From RGDT01 sp964630925 (GTDB taxonomy: Bacteria; Planctomycetota; Planctomycetia; Gemmatales; Gemmataceae): a stretch of DNA of 64,000 nt. The notes under the pieces are model-generated. The model ran no database searches. It saw nothing but the letters and a program-made list of their open reading frames with translations, and was not told the DNA's origin. This document shows, one piece after another, positions 1-10,000 of this stretch. Position 1 is the stretch's first letter. Each line of letters starts with the position of its first letter. Both the position numbers and the translations under genes were made by a program. Location: contig CAZVZK010000010.1 in NCBI GenBank assembly GCA_964630925.1, positions 52,161-116,160 of the forward strand. The letters run 5' to 3'.

Positions 1-1
1 G

Positions 2-115
2 GCGGTGCGGCACATCCTCGAACACTCGGCGGGACAGTTCGACCCGTCGCTGCTGCGGGCGCTGGAACGCTGCCACCCGGAGTGGGAGCGGATCTACGCG
101 GCCAACGAGGATTGA
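2..115 (+). CDS. 3' end of an HD-GYP-like domain protein (partial)
   Basis: Only the last 37 codons are in the window. The frame runs open from base 2 and stops at TGA 113-115. The residues read ILEHSAGQFDPSLLRAL followed by an acidic tail ending ANED. That pattern (a glycine-containing turn, then FDP and a helix) resembles the C-terminal end of HD-GYP cyclic-di-GMP phosphodiesterase domains, where a G-x-x-FDP segment closes the domain. The next gene is a PilZ protein, a c-di-GMP receptor family, which fits. The catalytic HD and GYP motifs lie outside the window, so the assignment rests on a short segment. Confidence 0.5.
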   Translation, partial: AVRHILEHSAGQFDPSLLRALERCHPEWERIYAANED

Positions 116-119
116 GCGA

Positions 120-144
120 GCACGCCCGCGTGGCGCGGGCGTGC
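120..144 (+). terminator. Hairpin after the first gene, possible terminator
   Basis: A perfect 10-bp inverted repeat (120-129 with 135-144, loop GTGGC) starts 5 bases after the stop codon of the preceding gene. There is no T-tract after it, so it may be a factor-dependent terminator or simply a stable 3' end. Confidence 0.4.
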
Positions 145-185
145 CAGTCCCTTCAAGATGTCTCCCCCTTCGAGAGGTTGTCCGC

Positions 186-662
186 ATGTTCGCAGACTGG
201 TTGCCCGGATGGGCCGGCAATGGCGTGTGGGCGATCCCCGTGATGGGCCTGGCGGTGTGCGGCCTGGCGCTGATGGTGGGCCGCCGCCTGTTCGCCGCCC
301 CGCCCGCCCCTGAGCAATCCGAGGAGGTGACCGACCACGAGTTCCTCGGGGGCGTGACGCGGGACCGCCGCTGCGCCCCGCGGCGCAAGGGCAACACGGT
401 GGAGGTGCAGATCCAGCCCGGCGGCTCGGAGGAGACGGTGACGGCGTGGGTGCTGGACCGCTCGGTCGGCGGGCTGTGCCTGCTGGCGGAGAAGCCGCTG
501 CCGGAGGGCGTGCCGGTGAAGGTCCGCCCGCGCAAGGCGGCGGACACGGCGCCCTGGACCGACGTGACGGTGAAGAGCTGCCGGCGCGAGGGCGCCCAGT
601 ACGAGCTGGGGTGCCAGTTCCACCGCACGCCGACGTGGAACCTCCTGCTGCAATTCGGCTGA
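186..662 (+). CDS. Membrane-anchored PilZ domain protein
   Basis: 158 residues. The N-terminus has one hydrophobic segment (about residues 10-32, containing IPVMGLAVCGLALMVG), which probably anchors it to the inner membrane. A cytosolic PilZ domain follows: an arginine-rich stretch RDRRCAPRRKG, then DRSVGGLCLLAEKPLPEG, matching the RxxxR and (D/N)xSxxG signatures that bind c-di-GMP. The family acts as a c-di-GMP effector. ATG 186 was chosen because a GAGAGG Shine-Dalgarno sits about 10 bases upstream; an ATG at 141 in frame lies in the preceding hairpin and has no such site. A second PilZ gene lies at the far end of the window (61340). Confidence 0.78.
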   Translation: MFADWLPGWAGNGVWAIPVMGLAVCGLALMVGRRLFAAPPAPEQSEEVTDHEFLGGVTRDRRCAPRRKGNTVEVQIQPGGSEETVTAWVLDRSVGGLCLLAEKPLPEGVPVKVRPRKAADTAPWTDVTVKSCRREGAQYELGCQFHRTPTWNLLLQFG

Positions 663-677
663 GAGGGGCCGGCCGCG

Positions 678-1583
678 TCAGTCAACGTCCCACACGACCA
701 CCTTGCCGAGGTGCGACCCGGCGGCCATGCGCATGCCGTCGGGCGAGACGGCCACGCACCCCAGCTTGCCGACCTGCCACTCGAAGCCGCCGGCCTCCTT
801 CCACGAGGACGTGTCCCACAGGCGGACGGTCTCGTCGTTGCTGACCGTCACCAGCCGCGTCCCGTCCGGGGTGAAGGCCAGCCCCTTGAGGTGCTTCTTC
901 CCCACGGGCCGGCAGGCCACCACCGCACGCGCCGCCACGTCCCACACGCGGAGCCGAGGGCCGTAGATCCCGGCGACGTGACGGCCGTCCGGCGAGAAGG
1001 CGATCTCGGTCTGATGCGCCGTCGTGAAGGCGCAGCTCATCTCGCCCCGCGCCGCCCCGCCCGCCGCGTCCCACAGGCGGATCACCGAGTCATACCCGCG
1101 CCCCGGCACCGTGAGGGCCCCGAACGAGGTCGCCAGGGTCAGGCCGTCCGGCGAAAAGGCGATGGCGCCCGTCGGGAAGCTCTTGTTGCCGCTCGACTCG
1201 CGTGACCCGCCCCATTCGCCCGGCAGCGGCTCGAGCGACGGCACCGCCCACCGGCGTAGAGGCCGGTCCGACCCCTGCGTCGCGAACACGTCGCCGGAGG
1301 GCGAGAAGCGGCCTTGCTCGGCGGAGGCGTTCTCGTCGAGCAGGGGCGCGATCGGCGTCGTCACATGCCAGATGTGCGTCCGCCGCCCCACGGCCCCGAT
1401 CAGCCTGCCGTCGGGGGAGAAGTCCACGCACGCCGCCCCCGGCAGGTCGAATGACGCCATCGGCCCGAGGCCCGTGGCCTCCCACACGAGGACGGCGTCA
1501 CCGCCGGCGACGGCGATCCGCCTGCCGTCGGGCGAGAACCGGAGCGAGTGGAGGGGTTTCTTGTGCGCCTTGAAGGTGAGCAT
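678..1583 (-). CDS. WD40 repeat beta-propeller protein
   Basis: About 301 residues of WD40 repeats. Repeated units read like LRFSPDGRRIAVAG, VDFSPDGRLIGAVG, IAFSPDGLTLATS and LAFTPDGTRLVTVS, each followed by a strand ending in W or WD, for example VRLWDTSS. There are about six to seven recognisable units, enough for one propeller. No signal peptide, enzymatic domain or membrane segment is seen, so a protein-interaction scaffold is likely; the partner is unknown. ATG at 1583 is preferred; an in-frame GTG at 1607 would add 8 residues. It is transcribed away from tRNA-Ala on the same strand. Confidence 0.8.
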   Translation of the reverse strand: MLTFKAHKKPLHSLRFSPDGRRIAVAGGDAVLVWEATGLGPMASFDLPGAACVDFSPDGRLIGAVGRRTHIWHVTTPIAPLLDENASAEQGRFSPSGDVFATQGSDRPLRRWAVPSLEPLPGEWGGSRESSGNKSFPTGAIAFSPDGLTLATSFGALTVPGRGYDSVIRLWDAAGGAARGEMSCAFTTAHQTEIAFSPDGRHVAGIYGPRLRVWDVAARAVVACRPVGKKHLKGLAFTPDGTRLVTVSNDETVRLWDTSSWKEAGGFEWQVGKLGCVAVSPDGMRMAAGSHLGKVVVWDVD

Positions 1584-1644
1584 GCGGCGGGGCTCCGTGC
1601 CGAACACGGCGACAGCCCCCGGATGGCCGGGGGCTGTCTTGCAG

Positions 1645-1717
1645 TGGAGCAGAAGGGGATCGAACCCTCAACCTCAGCATTGCGAACGCTGCGCTCTCCC
1701 AATTGAGCTACTGCCCC
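1645..1717 (-). tRNA. tRNA-Ala (anticodon CGC)
   Basis: On the minus strand a 73-base cloverleaf can be folded: acceptor stem GGGGCAG with CTGCTCC, D-stem GCTC/GAGC, anticodon stem CAGCG/TGCTG with loop TTCGCAA, and T-stem GAGGG/CCCTT with loop TTCGATC. Loop positions 34-36 read CGC, which decodes GCG (Ala), and the GGGGC start is usual for bacterial tRNA-Ala. The discriminator base is A. CCA is not encoded; the next bases are CTG. Confidence 0.93.
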
Positions 1718-1801
1718 GACGAGGGTGATTATACATCAGACCAAGTCCGGGGCAAGAGGTTCGCGCCTCCCCATCGCCCACCCCTTACTCACGAGGGCAC
1801 C

Positions 1802-4450
1802 ATGCGCCCGCACCTCCTCGTCCTCCCGCTCCTCCTCGCCGCCGCGCCACACACGCCCGGCAGTAAGGAAGCCGTCGCACGGCTCCATTCCGTCAACGCC
1901 CGGATTCTCGCCCTCGGCGGCCGCGACAGGCCCGCCGCCCTCCGCCTCGCCCGCGAGGCGGTCGAGCTGGGGTGTATCGCCCACGGCCCCGTCGGCCTGC
2001 CGCACGCCTACGCCCTCAACCGCCTCGCCGAATTCGCCAACTCCCTCGGCGAGTACCGCGAGGCGATCGCCGCGCGCGAGGAGGCCCTCCGCGTCACCCG
2101 CGAAGCCGTCGGAGAGAACCACCGGGAGTTCGGCACCATCCTCGGCAACCTCGCCTCGTCGTACCGCCGCGTCGGCGACTACGTCCGCGCCCTCCCGCTC
2201 CTGGAGCGTGCCGTCGAGGTCCGCGCCGCCGTCCACGGCGAGGACAGCACCTTCTACGCGGCCGCCCTGCACAACCTGGCCCTCGTCTGCCCCCAGGTCG
2301 GGCGGCGGCACCACGCCCGCGCCCTGTACGAACGCGCTCTCGCCATCCGGATCAAGCACCTCGGCGTCGCCGACGCGCGCACCCAGTCGACACGCCTCAG
2401 CCTCGCGACGTTCCTCCGCACCCTGGGTGACCGTCCCGCGGCCCTCGTCCACTACCGCGATGGCCTCCGCCACGCCGGCACCCCCCTGGAACGGTCCCAT
2501 GCGGCCTCCGGCATCGGCCTGCTCGCCCTCGACGCCGACGAGCCCGGCCGGGCGCTGCCGCACCTCCTCGCCGCCCGCGCCGACGCCGTCCGCGCCCGCG
2601 GGCCGCGCCACCCCGACGTGGCCAACGCCGACCACAATCTCGCGGCGGCGCACGCACGCCTCGGGGATGCGCACCGCGCCGAGGCGTTGCTGCTCCGCTG
2701 CCTCGACGACCAGCGGGCGCTGCTCGGCCCCGATAGCCCGCCCGTCGCCTCAACCCTCACCTCGATGGCCAGGGTCGCGCTCACCCGCGGGCTGGCGTCC
2801 GAAGGGGTGTCCCACGCCCGCTCGGCCCTGCGCGTGCTACGCCGCCACCTCGACGCCACCCTCTCCACGGTCGGCGAGGGCGAGCGTCTCGAGCTGATCC
2901 AGACCTACCGCGCCCGCCTCGACGATTACCTGACGCTGGCCGACGTCGCCGGCGAGCCGCCGGCGGCACGCTACCGGGAGGTGCTCGCCTGGAAGGCCGC
3001 CGCCGCCCAACGCCACCTGGAGGAGCGCCTCGCCCGCCGCCAGCCCGCCGCCGCCCCCCTCCTCGCCGAGCTGGCCGAAGCCCGGGCCGCCCTGGTCCGG
3101 CACGCCTCCTCGCCCGCCACGGGGGGACGCGCCGCCCATCGCCGCGAGGCCGCCCGTCTGGAAGAGCACAAGTCCGCCGTCGAGGCCCGGCTCGCCCGCG
3201 CCAGCGCCGCCTACCGCCGGGCCCGCTCGTCCTCCCCCGATGACGTCATCGCCCTGCTGCCGCCCGACACGCCGCTGGCCGAGCTGATCGTCTACACGCA
3301 CCGCACCCCGCGCGGCGGCGCCTGGGCGCTGGAGCCGCGCGTCCTCGCGTTCGTGGCCGCCCGCGGCAGGCCGGTGCGCTGCGTCCCTCTCGGCCCGCTC
3401 GCCCCCCTGGCCGACGCCTGCCGCGCCTGGCTCACGGACCTCCGCGCCGGCCGGGAAGGCGCCGCCCACGCCGCGGCGCTGCGCCGCCTCGCTTGGCTGC
3501 CGATCTCCCGCTCGGCCGGCCCCGCCACGCGCCTCCTCATCGCCCCCGACGGCGTCCTGTCCTCGGTCCCCTGGGCCGCCCTGCCCGGCACCCGCCGCGG
3601 CTCGCACCTCATCGACGAGTGCGCCGTCGGGCTGCTCCTGTCCGGCCTCCACCTCTCCGAGCTGCAGTCCCTCCCCGCGGCCACGCGCGGCCTGCTCGCG
3701 TTGGGGGGCGTGGACTACGGCGAGGCAGGCCCCCCCGCGCTGCCCGGCACACGCGTCGAGGCGGAGCGTATCGCCGCCCTGCACCGGGCCCGCTTCGGGG
3801 CCGCCAACCCGGTCACCCTCCTCTCGGGCGCGGCCGCAGACAAGGCCACCGTCCTGGCCGGGCTATCCCGCCCGCCACGCTGGCTGCACCTGGCCACCCA
3901 CGGCTATTTCGCCCCCACGGGGTACGCCGAGACACGCGCCCCGCAAATCCTCTCTGGCCTGCTCCTGGCCCGTGCCGGCCGCGACCCGTCGGCCTCATGG
4001 ACCGCCGAGGAGGTCACCTCCCTCGACCTCGCCGGCTGCGAGCTGGCGGTCCTCAGCGCCTGCGAGACGGGGCTGGGGCGCGTCGTGCCGGGCGAGGGAG
4101 TCCTCGGCCTCCAGCGTGCCTTCCACCTGGCCGGCGTGCGTTCCGTGGCCGCCAGCCTGTGGTCGGTGAGCGACCCGGCCACCAGCGTCCTGATGGAGCG
4201 GCTCTATTCCGGCCTCTGGGCCGAGGACGCCGCCGGCAAATTGGAGGCGCTCCGTCAGGCCCAGCTCTTCGTCCGCGACAACCCCGCCGCGGTCGAGGCG
4301 CGGGCGCGTGAATTGGCGAAGGCCGGGATGCCGGGGCTGCGTGGCGTCGCCAAGGGGTCGGCGGTCCTGCCGGGCGGGAAGACCCCCACGGGCCGCCGCT
4401 CCCCCACCGCCTGGTGGGCCGCCTTCTTGCTCTCCGGCGACTGGCGCTGA
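1802..4450 (+). CDS. Secreted TPR-CHAT domain protein (caspase-like protease)
   Basis: 882 residues. The N-terminus is a short signal peptide (MRPHLLVLPLLLAAAP). About residues 40-400 are tetratricopeptide repeats of the long Kinesin/NB-ARC type (LNRLAEFANSLGEYREAI, HNLALV, LERAVEVR). The C-terminal third is a CHAT domain with the caspase-type dyad in place: His700 in LATHG and Cys754 in LSACETG, plus the GEGVLGLQRAF and SLWSVSD segments typical of the family. CHAT proteases cleave protein substrates on a signal sensed by the helical repeats. ATG 1802 was chosen because the longer frame would run back through tRNA-Ala. It is a paralogue of the gene at 7005. The substrate is unknown. Confidence 0.88.
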   Translation: MRPHLLVLPLLLAAAPHTPGSKEAVARLHSVNARILALGGRDRPAALRLAREAVELGCIAHGPVGLPHAYALNRLAEFANSLGEYREAIAAREEALRVTREAVGENHREFGTILGNLASSYRRVGDYVRALPLLERAVEVRAAVHGEDSTFYAAALHNLALVCPQVGRRHHARALYERALAIRIKHLGVADARTQSTRLSLATFLRTLGDRPAALVHYRDGLRHAGTPLERSHAASGIGLLALDADEPGRALPHLLAARADAVRARGPRHPDVANADHNLAAAHARLGDAHRAEALLLRCLDDQRALLGPDSPPVASTLTSMARVALTRGLASEGVSHARSALRVLRRHLDATLSTVGEGERLELIQTYRARLDDYLTLADVAGEPPAARYREVLAWKAAAAQRHLEERLARRQPAAAPLLAELAEARAALVRHASSPATGGRAAHRREAARLEEHKSAVEARLARASAAYRRARSSSPDDVIALLPPDTPLAELIVYTHRTPRGGAWALEPRVLAFVAARGRPVRCVPLGPLAPLADACRAWLTDLRAGREGAAHAAALRRLAWLPISRSAGPATRLLIAPDGVLSSVPWAALPGTRRGSHLIDECAVGLLLSGLHLSELQSLPAATRGLLALGGVDYGEAGPPALPGTRVEAERIAALHRARFGAANPVTLLSGAAADKATVLAGLSRPPRWLHLATHGYFAPTGYAETRAPQILSGLLLARAGRDPSASWTAEEVTSLDLAGCELAVLSACETGLGRVVPGEGVLGLQRAFHLAGVRSVAASLWSVSDPATSVLMERLYSGLWAEDAAGKLEALRQAQLFVRDNPAAVEARARELAKAGMPGLRGVAKGSAVLPGGKTPTGRRSPTAWWAAFLLSGDWR

Positions 4451-4453
4451 CCC

Positions 4454-6628
4454 TCACCGCCCGGCCACCGCCTCGCGCCGGCCCTCCGAAACCCGGAAGC
4501 CCTCCACGCGGAACCACAGCTCCCCGTCCGGGGTCTCCCGCGCGGCGCCGCCGTCGCGCCCCACCATCACCTCGTGCGCCCCAGGCGGCACCGTCACCGT
4601 AAGCGTCAAGGGCTCGCCCTCGCCGACACGCACCCGCCCGCCCGGCAGCACCGCCCCGGTGAGCGTGTACCCGCCCGCCGGCTCCGCGCCCGCGAACAGC
4701 CGCAGGCTCACGGTCACCGCCCGCGGCGCCGAGGTGTAATTCCGCAGCCTCAACACCACCGACTGCCGGCGCGACCAGCGCCACTCCCGCCAGTCCGGGT
4801 GCCGCACGTCGCGCTCCAGCCCACGCACGCCCTCGCACCAGTGCGCCACCACCGGACGCAGCGCCGCCTCCCGCTGCCTCGCCTTCTCCTCCGCGCTCAC
4901 GCCCGCCAGCACCTCCGCCGCGTAGGGGCGAAGGTCGAAGAACTGGTCGCCGCCGGGGCCTTCGATTGGCCGCAGCCCCGCCGCCAGCAGCACGCGCCGG
5001 CAGTCGGCCACGAGCGCCGCCCGGCCCGGTCCGCCGGCCAGGATGAGGCCGTGGATGTCCAGCGCCGCGAGGTCGGCCAGGAACGCCTCGGCCGTCTGGC
5101 CCTCCATCGCCTCGTGCCACGCCTCCCCACGCCTGCCGATCATCGCCGGCTGCGTCCACCTCAGCCCGCGCGTGTACAGGAACGGGATGAGTCGGCTGAA
5201 GTGCCCGAAGGGGAACCGCTCCGTCGGCAGGTCGTAGACGGCGGCCCCCGCCGGCACGGCGGCCTGGATCGCCTCCGCGAACGCCCTCTTCTCCGCGAAC
5301 CGCGCCCGATGCGGTTGCACGTCACGCGCCGGCAGAGTGTCGTACAGCCCGACGCCCGTCAGCGCCACGGCGGCCAGGCCCCACGCCCACGCCGGCCCGC
5401 CGCGCCCCTCCAGCCACGTCCACCCCAGGCCCACGCCGATCAACCCCAGCAGGGCGAGGAAGATCACGATCCGCCCCAGCCCGTGGAATTGCGGGGTCAC
5501 CAGGTAGGCGAACAGGGTGCCGAAGCCCCCTGCCGTCGCCGCCAGGACGCACGCCAGGGCCACGGCCCCCAGCCCCGGCGCCATGCCCCCCTCGCCCCAC
5601 GGCCGGAACAGCCCCACGGCCAGCAGCGCCAGGAGGCCCAACCCGGCGACAAGCCCGATGGGGGACTGCTCGTCGCTCCACAGCGCCGTCTCACCGCGGT
5701 GGTACTCCTGCAACTCCGCGAGCGCCTCCACCCGATGCCCGCGCACCGGCATGAGCATCTGCGTGACGCGCAGCCCGTAATGCTCGCTGTGCGCCGGACG
5801 CTTGGCGCTCGCCTCGCGATTCATCCCTTCCCGCGCCCAGTACGCCGCGTTCGGCGCCAGGTTCAGCGCGAAGCCGACGGCCACCGCCAGCACCGGCAGC
5901 GCCGCCTGACCCAGCGGCGCCCACGAGCGCGAGCGCGCCGAGGCGAAGACGCCGGCCGCGACGTACCCCAGGCACGCGAACGCCGCGTAGTAGTGCCCGC
6001 CGAACGCCCCCAGAAGCCCCAGCCCGCACGCCAGCCACAGGCGGCGCGACCGCGTCAGCGGCAGGCCCTCGGCGTCGCGCAGCCCCTGCGGCTGCAACAG
6101 CCACACGAGCGCGAACGCCAGCAGCGGGAGGTGGTAGTAGCTCGCCAGCATGAGGTGGCCCTGGCCGCGCTCGAAGTGGTGCGGCTGGAAGGCGAAGAGC
6201 AGCGCCAGCCCCAGCGCCAGCGGGGCGCGGAAGCCGAGGTGCCGGAAGAGCGCCAGCGCGGAGCTGCACGCCAGGGGGAACGTGAGCAGGAAGTACACGT
6301 TCAGGACGACGGCCCAGTCCGCGACGAGCCAGCCGATGACCTTCATCACCAGCAGGTGCATGGCGTCGAAGTGGGGGAAGTCGTACAGCGTCATGCCGAA
6401 CGGCGCGCCGAGGCCGGGGTGGCCGTACACCCACCCCGTCTCCAGCAGCACCTTGGCCTGGAAGGCGTAATACACCCCGTCGGCGTCGGCCGACATGGCG
6501 ATGGGGTAGCGCCAGTCCACCTCCCCCAGGCCGAGGTATGCCCACAGCAGGGCGGCGCACGTGGCCCAGGCGACGGCGTGCAGGCCCGCCTCGCGCCACG
6601 GCGAGGGGGCGGGGGCCTTCTCCTCCAT
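4454..6628 (-). CDS. Multi-pass membrane protein, possible GT-C type glycosyltransferase
   Basis: 724 residues. The first about 460 residues carry roughly 10-12 hydrophobic segments (for example VAWATCAALLWAYLGL, VVLNVYFLLTFPLAC, LGAVALACVLAATAGG). Near the N-terminus the first luminal loop contains the acidic pair in SADADGVYY, then HFDAMH. The C-terminal about 250 residues are soluble. This layout (acidic loop after TM1, many helices, soluble tail) resembles GT-C glycosyltransferases and mannosyltransferases, but I cannot name a family, so the function is tentative. The start has a strong upstream GGAGGAAGGA. It is convergent with the TPR-CHAT gene at 1802 (3-base gap). Confidence 0.55.
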   Translation of the reverse strand: MEEKAPAPSPWREAGLHAVAWATCAALLWAYLGLGEVDWRYPIAMSADADGVYYAFQAKVLLETGWVYGHPGLGAPFGMTLYDFPHFDAMHLLVMKVIGWLVADWAVVLNVYFLLTFPLACSSALALFRHLGFRAPLALGLALLFAFQPHHFERGQGHLMLASYYHLPLLAFALVWLLQPQGLRDAEGLPLTRSRRLWLACGLGLLGAFGGHYYAAFACLGYVAAGVFASARSRSWAPLGQAALPVLAVAVGFALNLAPNAAYWAREGMNREASAKRPAHSEHYGLRVTQMLMPVRGHRVEALAELQEYHRGETALWSDEQSPIGLVAGLGLLALLAVGLFRPWGEGGMAPGLGAVALACVLAATAGGFGTLFAYLVTPQFHGLGRIVIFLALLGLIGVGLGWTWLEGRGGPAWAWGLAAVALTGVGLYDTLPARDVQPHRARFAEKRAFAEAIQAAVPAGAAVYDLPTERFPFGHFSRLIPFLYTRGLRWTQPAMIGRRGEAWHEAMEGQTAEAFLADLAALDIHGLILAGGPGRAALVADCRRVLLAAGLRPIEGPGGDQFFDLRPYAAEVLAGVSAEEKARQREAALRPVVAHWCEGVRGLERDVRHPDWREWRWSRRQSVVLRLRNYTSAPRAVTVSLRLFAGAEPAGGYTLTGAVLPGGRVRVGEGEPLTLTVTVPPGAHEVMVGRDGGAARETPDGELWFRVEGFRVSEGRREAVAGR

Positions 6629-7004
6629 CGTCCTTCCTCCGTCCGGGGGCCGACAGCCGGGGGCCTGATACCAACCCCGCCGCGCCGTCGCAAGCGCGCC
6701 TCGGCCTCCCGTAGCCGTTCACCCGACCTGTGGGGTTCGACAAAATGAGACGTGGAGGGCGGCCACGGCACGGGCGTGGGTGGCCTGACCACTCGCCGTG
6801 AAATGAAAATTCCGCCACGAATTTGCATTTCAAGGGGTGTGTGGGGGGGTGCAATGCAATGCAATCCGCCCCACCCGGCCATCCCACCCGTCCACTTCCG
6901 TCTCATTCCCACACCCGCCTGGTCGGTTACGACCTCCCTACCCGTCCCGTCCCCCCCGGCCTACGCTGACGCCGGGGCACGCCCCGCCCCCCGAGGCCCT
7001 CGCC
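6629..7004. other. Divergent intergenic region with AT-rich palindromes
   Basis: No gene is visible. It separates the membrane protein (minus) from the second TPR-CHAT gene (plus), so it should hold both promoters. It contains an AT-rich 13-bp inverted repeat with one mismatch (6800-6812 with 6819-6831), a wider 9-bp inverted repeat (6744-6752 with 6899-6907), and three tandem GCAAT units around 6852-6866. The AT content stands out against the flanking coding DNA. Confidence 0.5.
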
Positions 7005-10000
7005 ATGCGCGCCACCCTCCTCCTCGTCCCGCTCCTCCTCGCCGCCGCCCCACTCCCGCCGCTCTCCCCGGAGCAGCGCAAGATGGAGCGTGAGCGCGAC
7101 CAGCTCTTCGTCAAGGCCGACAAGGCCCTCAACGCCAAGGACACCCCCGAGGCCGTCCGCCTCATCCGCCAGGGGTTGAACCTCGACCGCGCCATCCACG
7201 GCGACCTGCCCAACACCGCCCTCGGCGTGCTGGAGTTGATGGCCCGCCTGCTGGAGCAGTCGGAGCGCTGGGCCGAGGCCGCCGACGCCCGGCGCGAGGT
7301 CCTCGCCACCCGCTCGCGCCTGTACGCGCCCGACGACTGGCGCGTCACCGAGTGCCGCCTCAACCTCGCCGAGTGCCTCGCCAAGCCCAAACGCACGCCC
7401 GAGCAGCGCCGCCTCCTCGCCCGCGCCGCCGCCTCCGCCGCCGAGGCCGCGGCGCTCTTCAAAAAGGGCCAGGGCGGCGACGCCCTCGCCCCGGCCCGCG
7501 AGGCCCTCAAGCTACGCCGCGAGGCCCTGGGCGACAAACACCCGCTCGTCATCGGCGCCATCCTCGACCTCGCCACGATCACCGCCTCCGCCACGGACGC
7601 CGGACCCGTCGCGCTGCTCGAGGAGGCGGCGTCCCTGTCTGCCGCCGTCCTCGGCGAACGCCACCCGACGCACGTCCAGGCCCTCACCCGGCTCGGCTCG
7701 GCCCACATCGACGGCGGCGCCTATGGCAAGGCCGATGTCGCGCTGACGAAGGCGCTCGCCCTCGGCCGCCGCCTGCACGGGCCGGGCGACACCCTCGGCA
7801 TCGGCACCGTCGGCGACATCGGCGCCCACCTCGTCCGCATCGGCCAGTTCTCCCGCGCGCTGCCCCTGCTCCGCGAGGCGGAGGACAAGGCCCGCCGGCT
7901 CATCGGCGCCGGCTCCGCCGCCCACATCCGGGCGTTGAACAACCTCGGGTCCGCCCTGCGCGACACCGGGCAGCTCGCCGACGCTGGGGCCAGGTTCCGC
8001 CAGGCGCACGCCCTCGCCCGCAAACGCTTCGGCGAGCGCCACCCGCTGACCGCCGCCTGCCTGCACAACGTCGCCGACCTGCTGGCGACGCGCGGGGACC
8101 ACGCCGCCGCCCTCCCCGCGATGGAGCAGGCGTTGGCCCTGCGCCGGTCGATCCACGGCGCCCGCTCGCCGCAGGCCCTGGAGAGTCTGAACAACCTCGC
8201 CGCCCTGCACTCCGACCTGGGCGACACGGCGCGGGCCGCCGAGCTGTTCGCCGAGGCCGCCCTGGCCACGCGCGACATCCGCGGCGACGGCCACCCCGAC
8301 CTCGCCACCGCGCTGAACAACCGTGCCCAGGCGCTCGCCTCCATCGGCCGGCTCAAGGAGGCGTTGCCCCTGCTCGAACGGGCCGTCCGCATCCACGAGG
8401 GCGCACTGGCCGGCCGCCACCCGGATCTCGGCACCACCCTCGCCAACCTCGCCGTCTTCCACATCCGTGCAGGCCGTTGGGACGAGGCCCACGGCCTCGC
8501 CCAACGCGCCTACCGGCTCCTGGTCGCGGCCAGGGGCCGCCTCCACCCCGCCACGCTGAGCGCCCTCGGCAAGCTCATCATGCTCTACTTGCGATTGGGC
8601 GACAGGCACCGCGCCCTCGCCCTCGCCGAGCGCGAGGCCGGCGACACACGCGACGCCCTCGGCGGCACCCACCCGGAAACCCTGCGCGCCCTCGGGGCGC
8701 TCGGTGCCGTCCGCCTCCTCGCCGGCCAACGCGGCGAGGCCGAACGACTCTTCCGCGATGCCCTCGCCGGCACCACCCGCTACATGGAGGCCACATTCAG
8801 CGTCCTTGGCGAGGGCCAGCGCCTCGCGCTGCTGCGCACGCAACAGACGAACCTGTCACGCCACCTCAGCGTCACCAGGGGCCGGCCCGCGTCGGACGCC
8901 GAGGCGTATGAGGAGATCCTGGCGTGGAAGGGGATGGCCGCCGCCCGCGCCGCCGAGGACCGGCTCGCCCGCACGCCCGCGCTGGCGAAGACGGTCGAGG
9001 AGCTGCGTGTGGCCCGCGCCGCGCTGGCCGGGCTGATCCACCGCCCCCGCGCCGCCCGCGACGGGGCATGGGCCAGGGAGCTGCGCGACGCCGAGGCCCT
9101 CAAGGCACGCCTCGACGCCGACTTGTCGCGGCTCGTCAAGGTGCCCGTGCCGGGCCGGGCCGCCACGGGCAAGGAGCTGGCCGCCCTCCTCCCCGCCGGC
9201 GTCGCCCTCGTGGACGTCGTCGAATACGGACACCGCACCCCGCCGAAGGAGGGCGGCATCTTCGCGCAGGAGTGGTCGCTGGCCGCCTTCGTCGTCCTGC
9301 CGGGCAAGCCCGCCAGGCGCGTCGATCTCGGCCCCGTCGCCCCCGTCGAGAAGGCGATCCGCGCCTGGCGCCTGGCCGTCGAGTCCGGCGCCGGCGACCC
9401 AGACGCCAGAGCGGGCGCCGAGCTGCGCCGGCTGTTGTGGACGCCGCTGGCCCCGACGCTCGTCGGCTCCTCGACGGTGCTGATCGCCCCCGCCGGCGCC
9501 GCGTGCGGCCTGCCCTGGGCCGCCCTGCCGGGCGCCAGGCCCGGCACGTTCCTCATCGAAGAGGTGGGCATCGCCGTCGTGCCGTCGGCGCGTTCGCTGC
9601 CGGCGATCCTGGCGGAGACGCGGGCCGGAGAGGGCCTCCTCGCCCTCGGCGGGGCGTCCTTCGGCGCCGGCAGGTGGGCCGACCTCCCCGGCACGCGCTT
9701 CGAGGCCGCCCGGGTCGCTTCGCTGTACCGTGACGCCCACCCGCGCGGCCCTGCCCCGGTCCTCCTCGCCGGCGGGGATTCGAGCAAGGCAGGCCTGCTC
9801 AAGGCGCTGGCGGCCCCACGGCGCTACGTCCACCTGGCGACGCACGGATTCTTCCTCGCGCAGCCGCCCCCCAAGCCGGATGACGAGGGGCCCGACGCCG
9901 TCGCCTCGCGGTCCCTGCGCCGCAACCCGCTCCTCATGGCCGGCCTGCTCCTGGCCGGCGCGAACACCGACCCCGCGTCCGGCACCCTGACGGCGGAGGA

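Noticed and set aside
1703..1801. Longer start for the first TPR-CHAT gene
   Set aside because: It would overlap tRNA-Ala and remove the signal peptide from the N-terminus.
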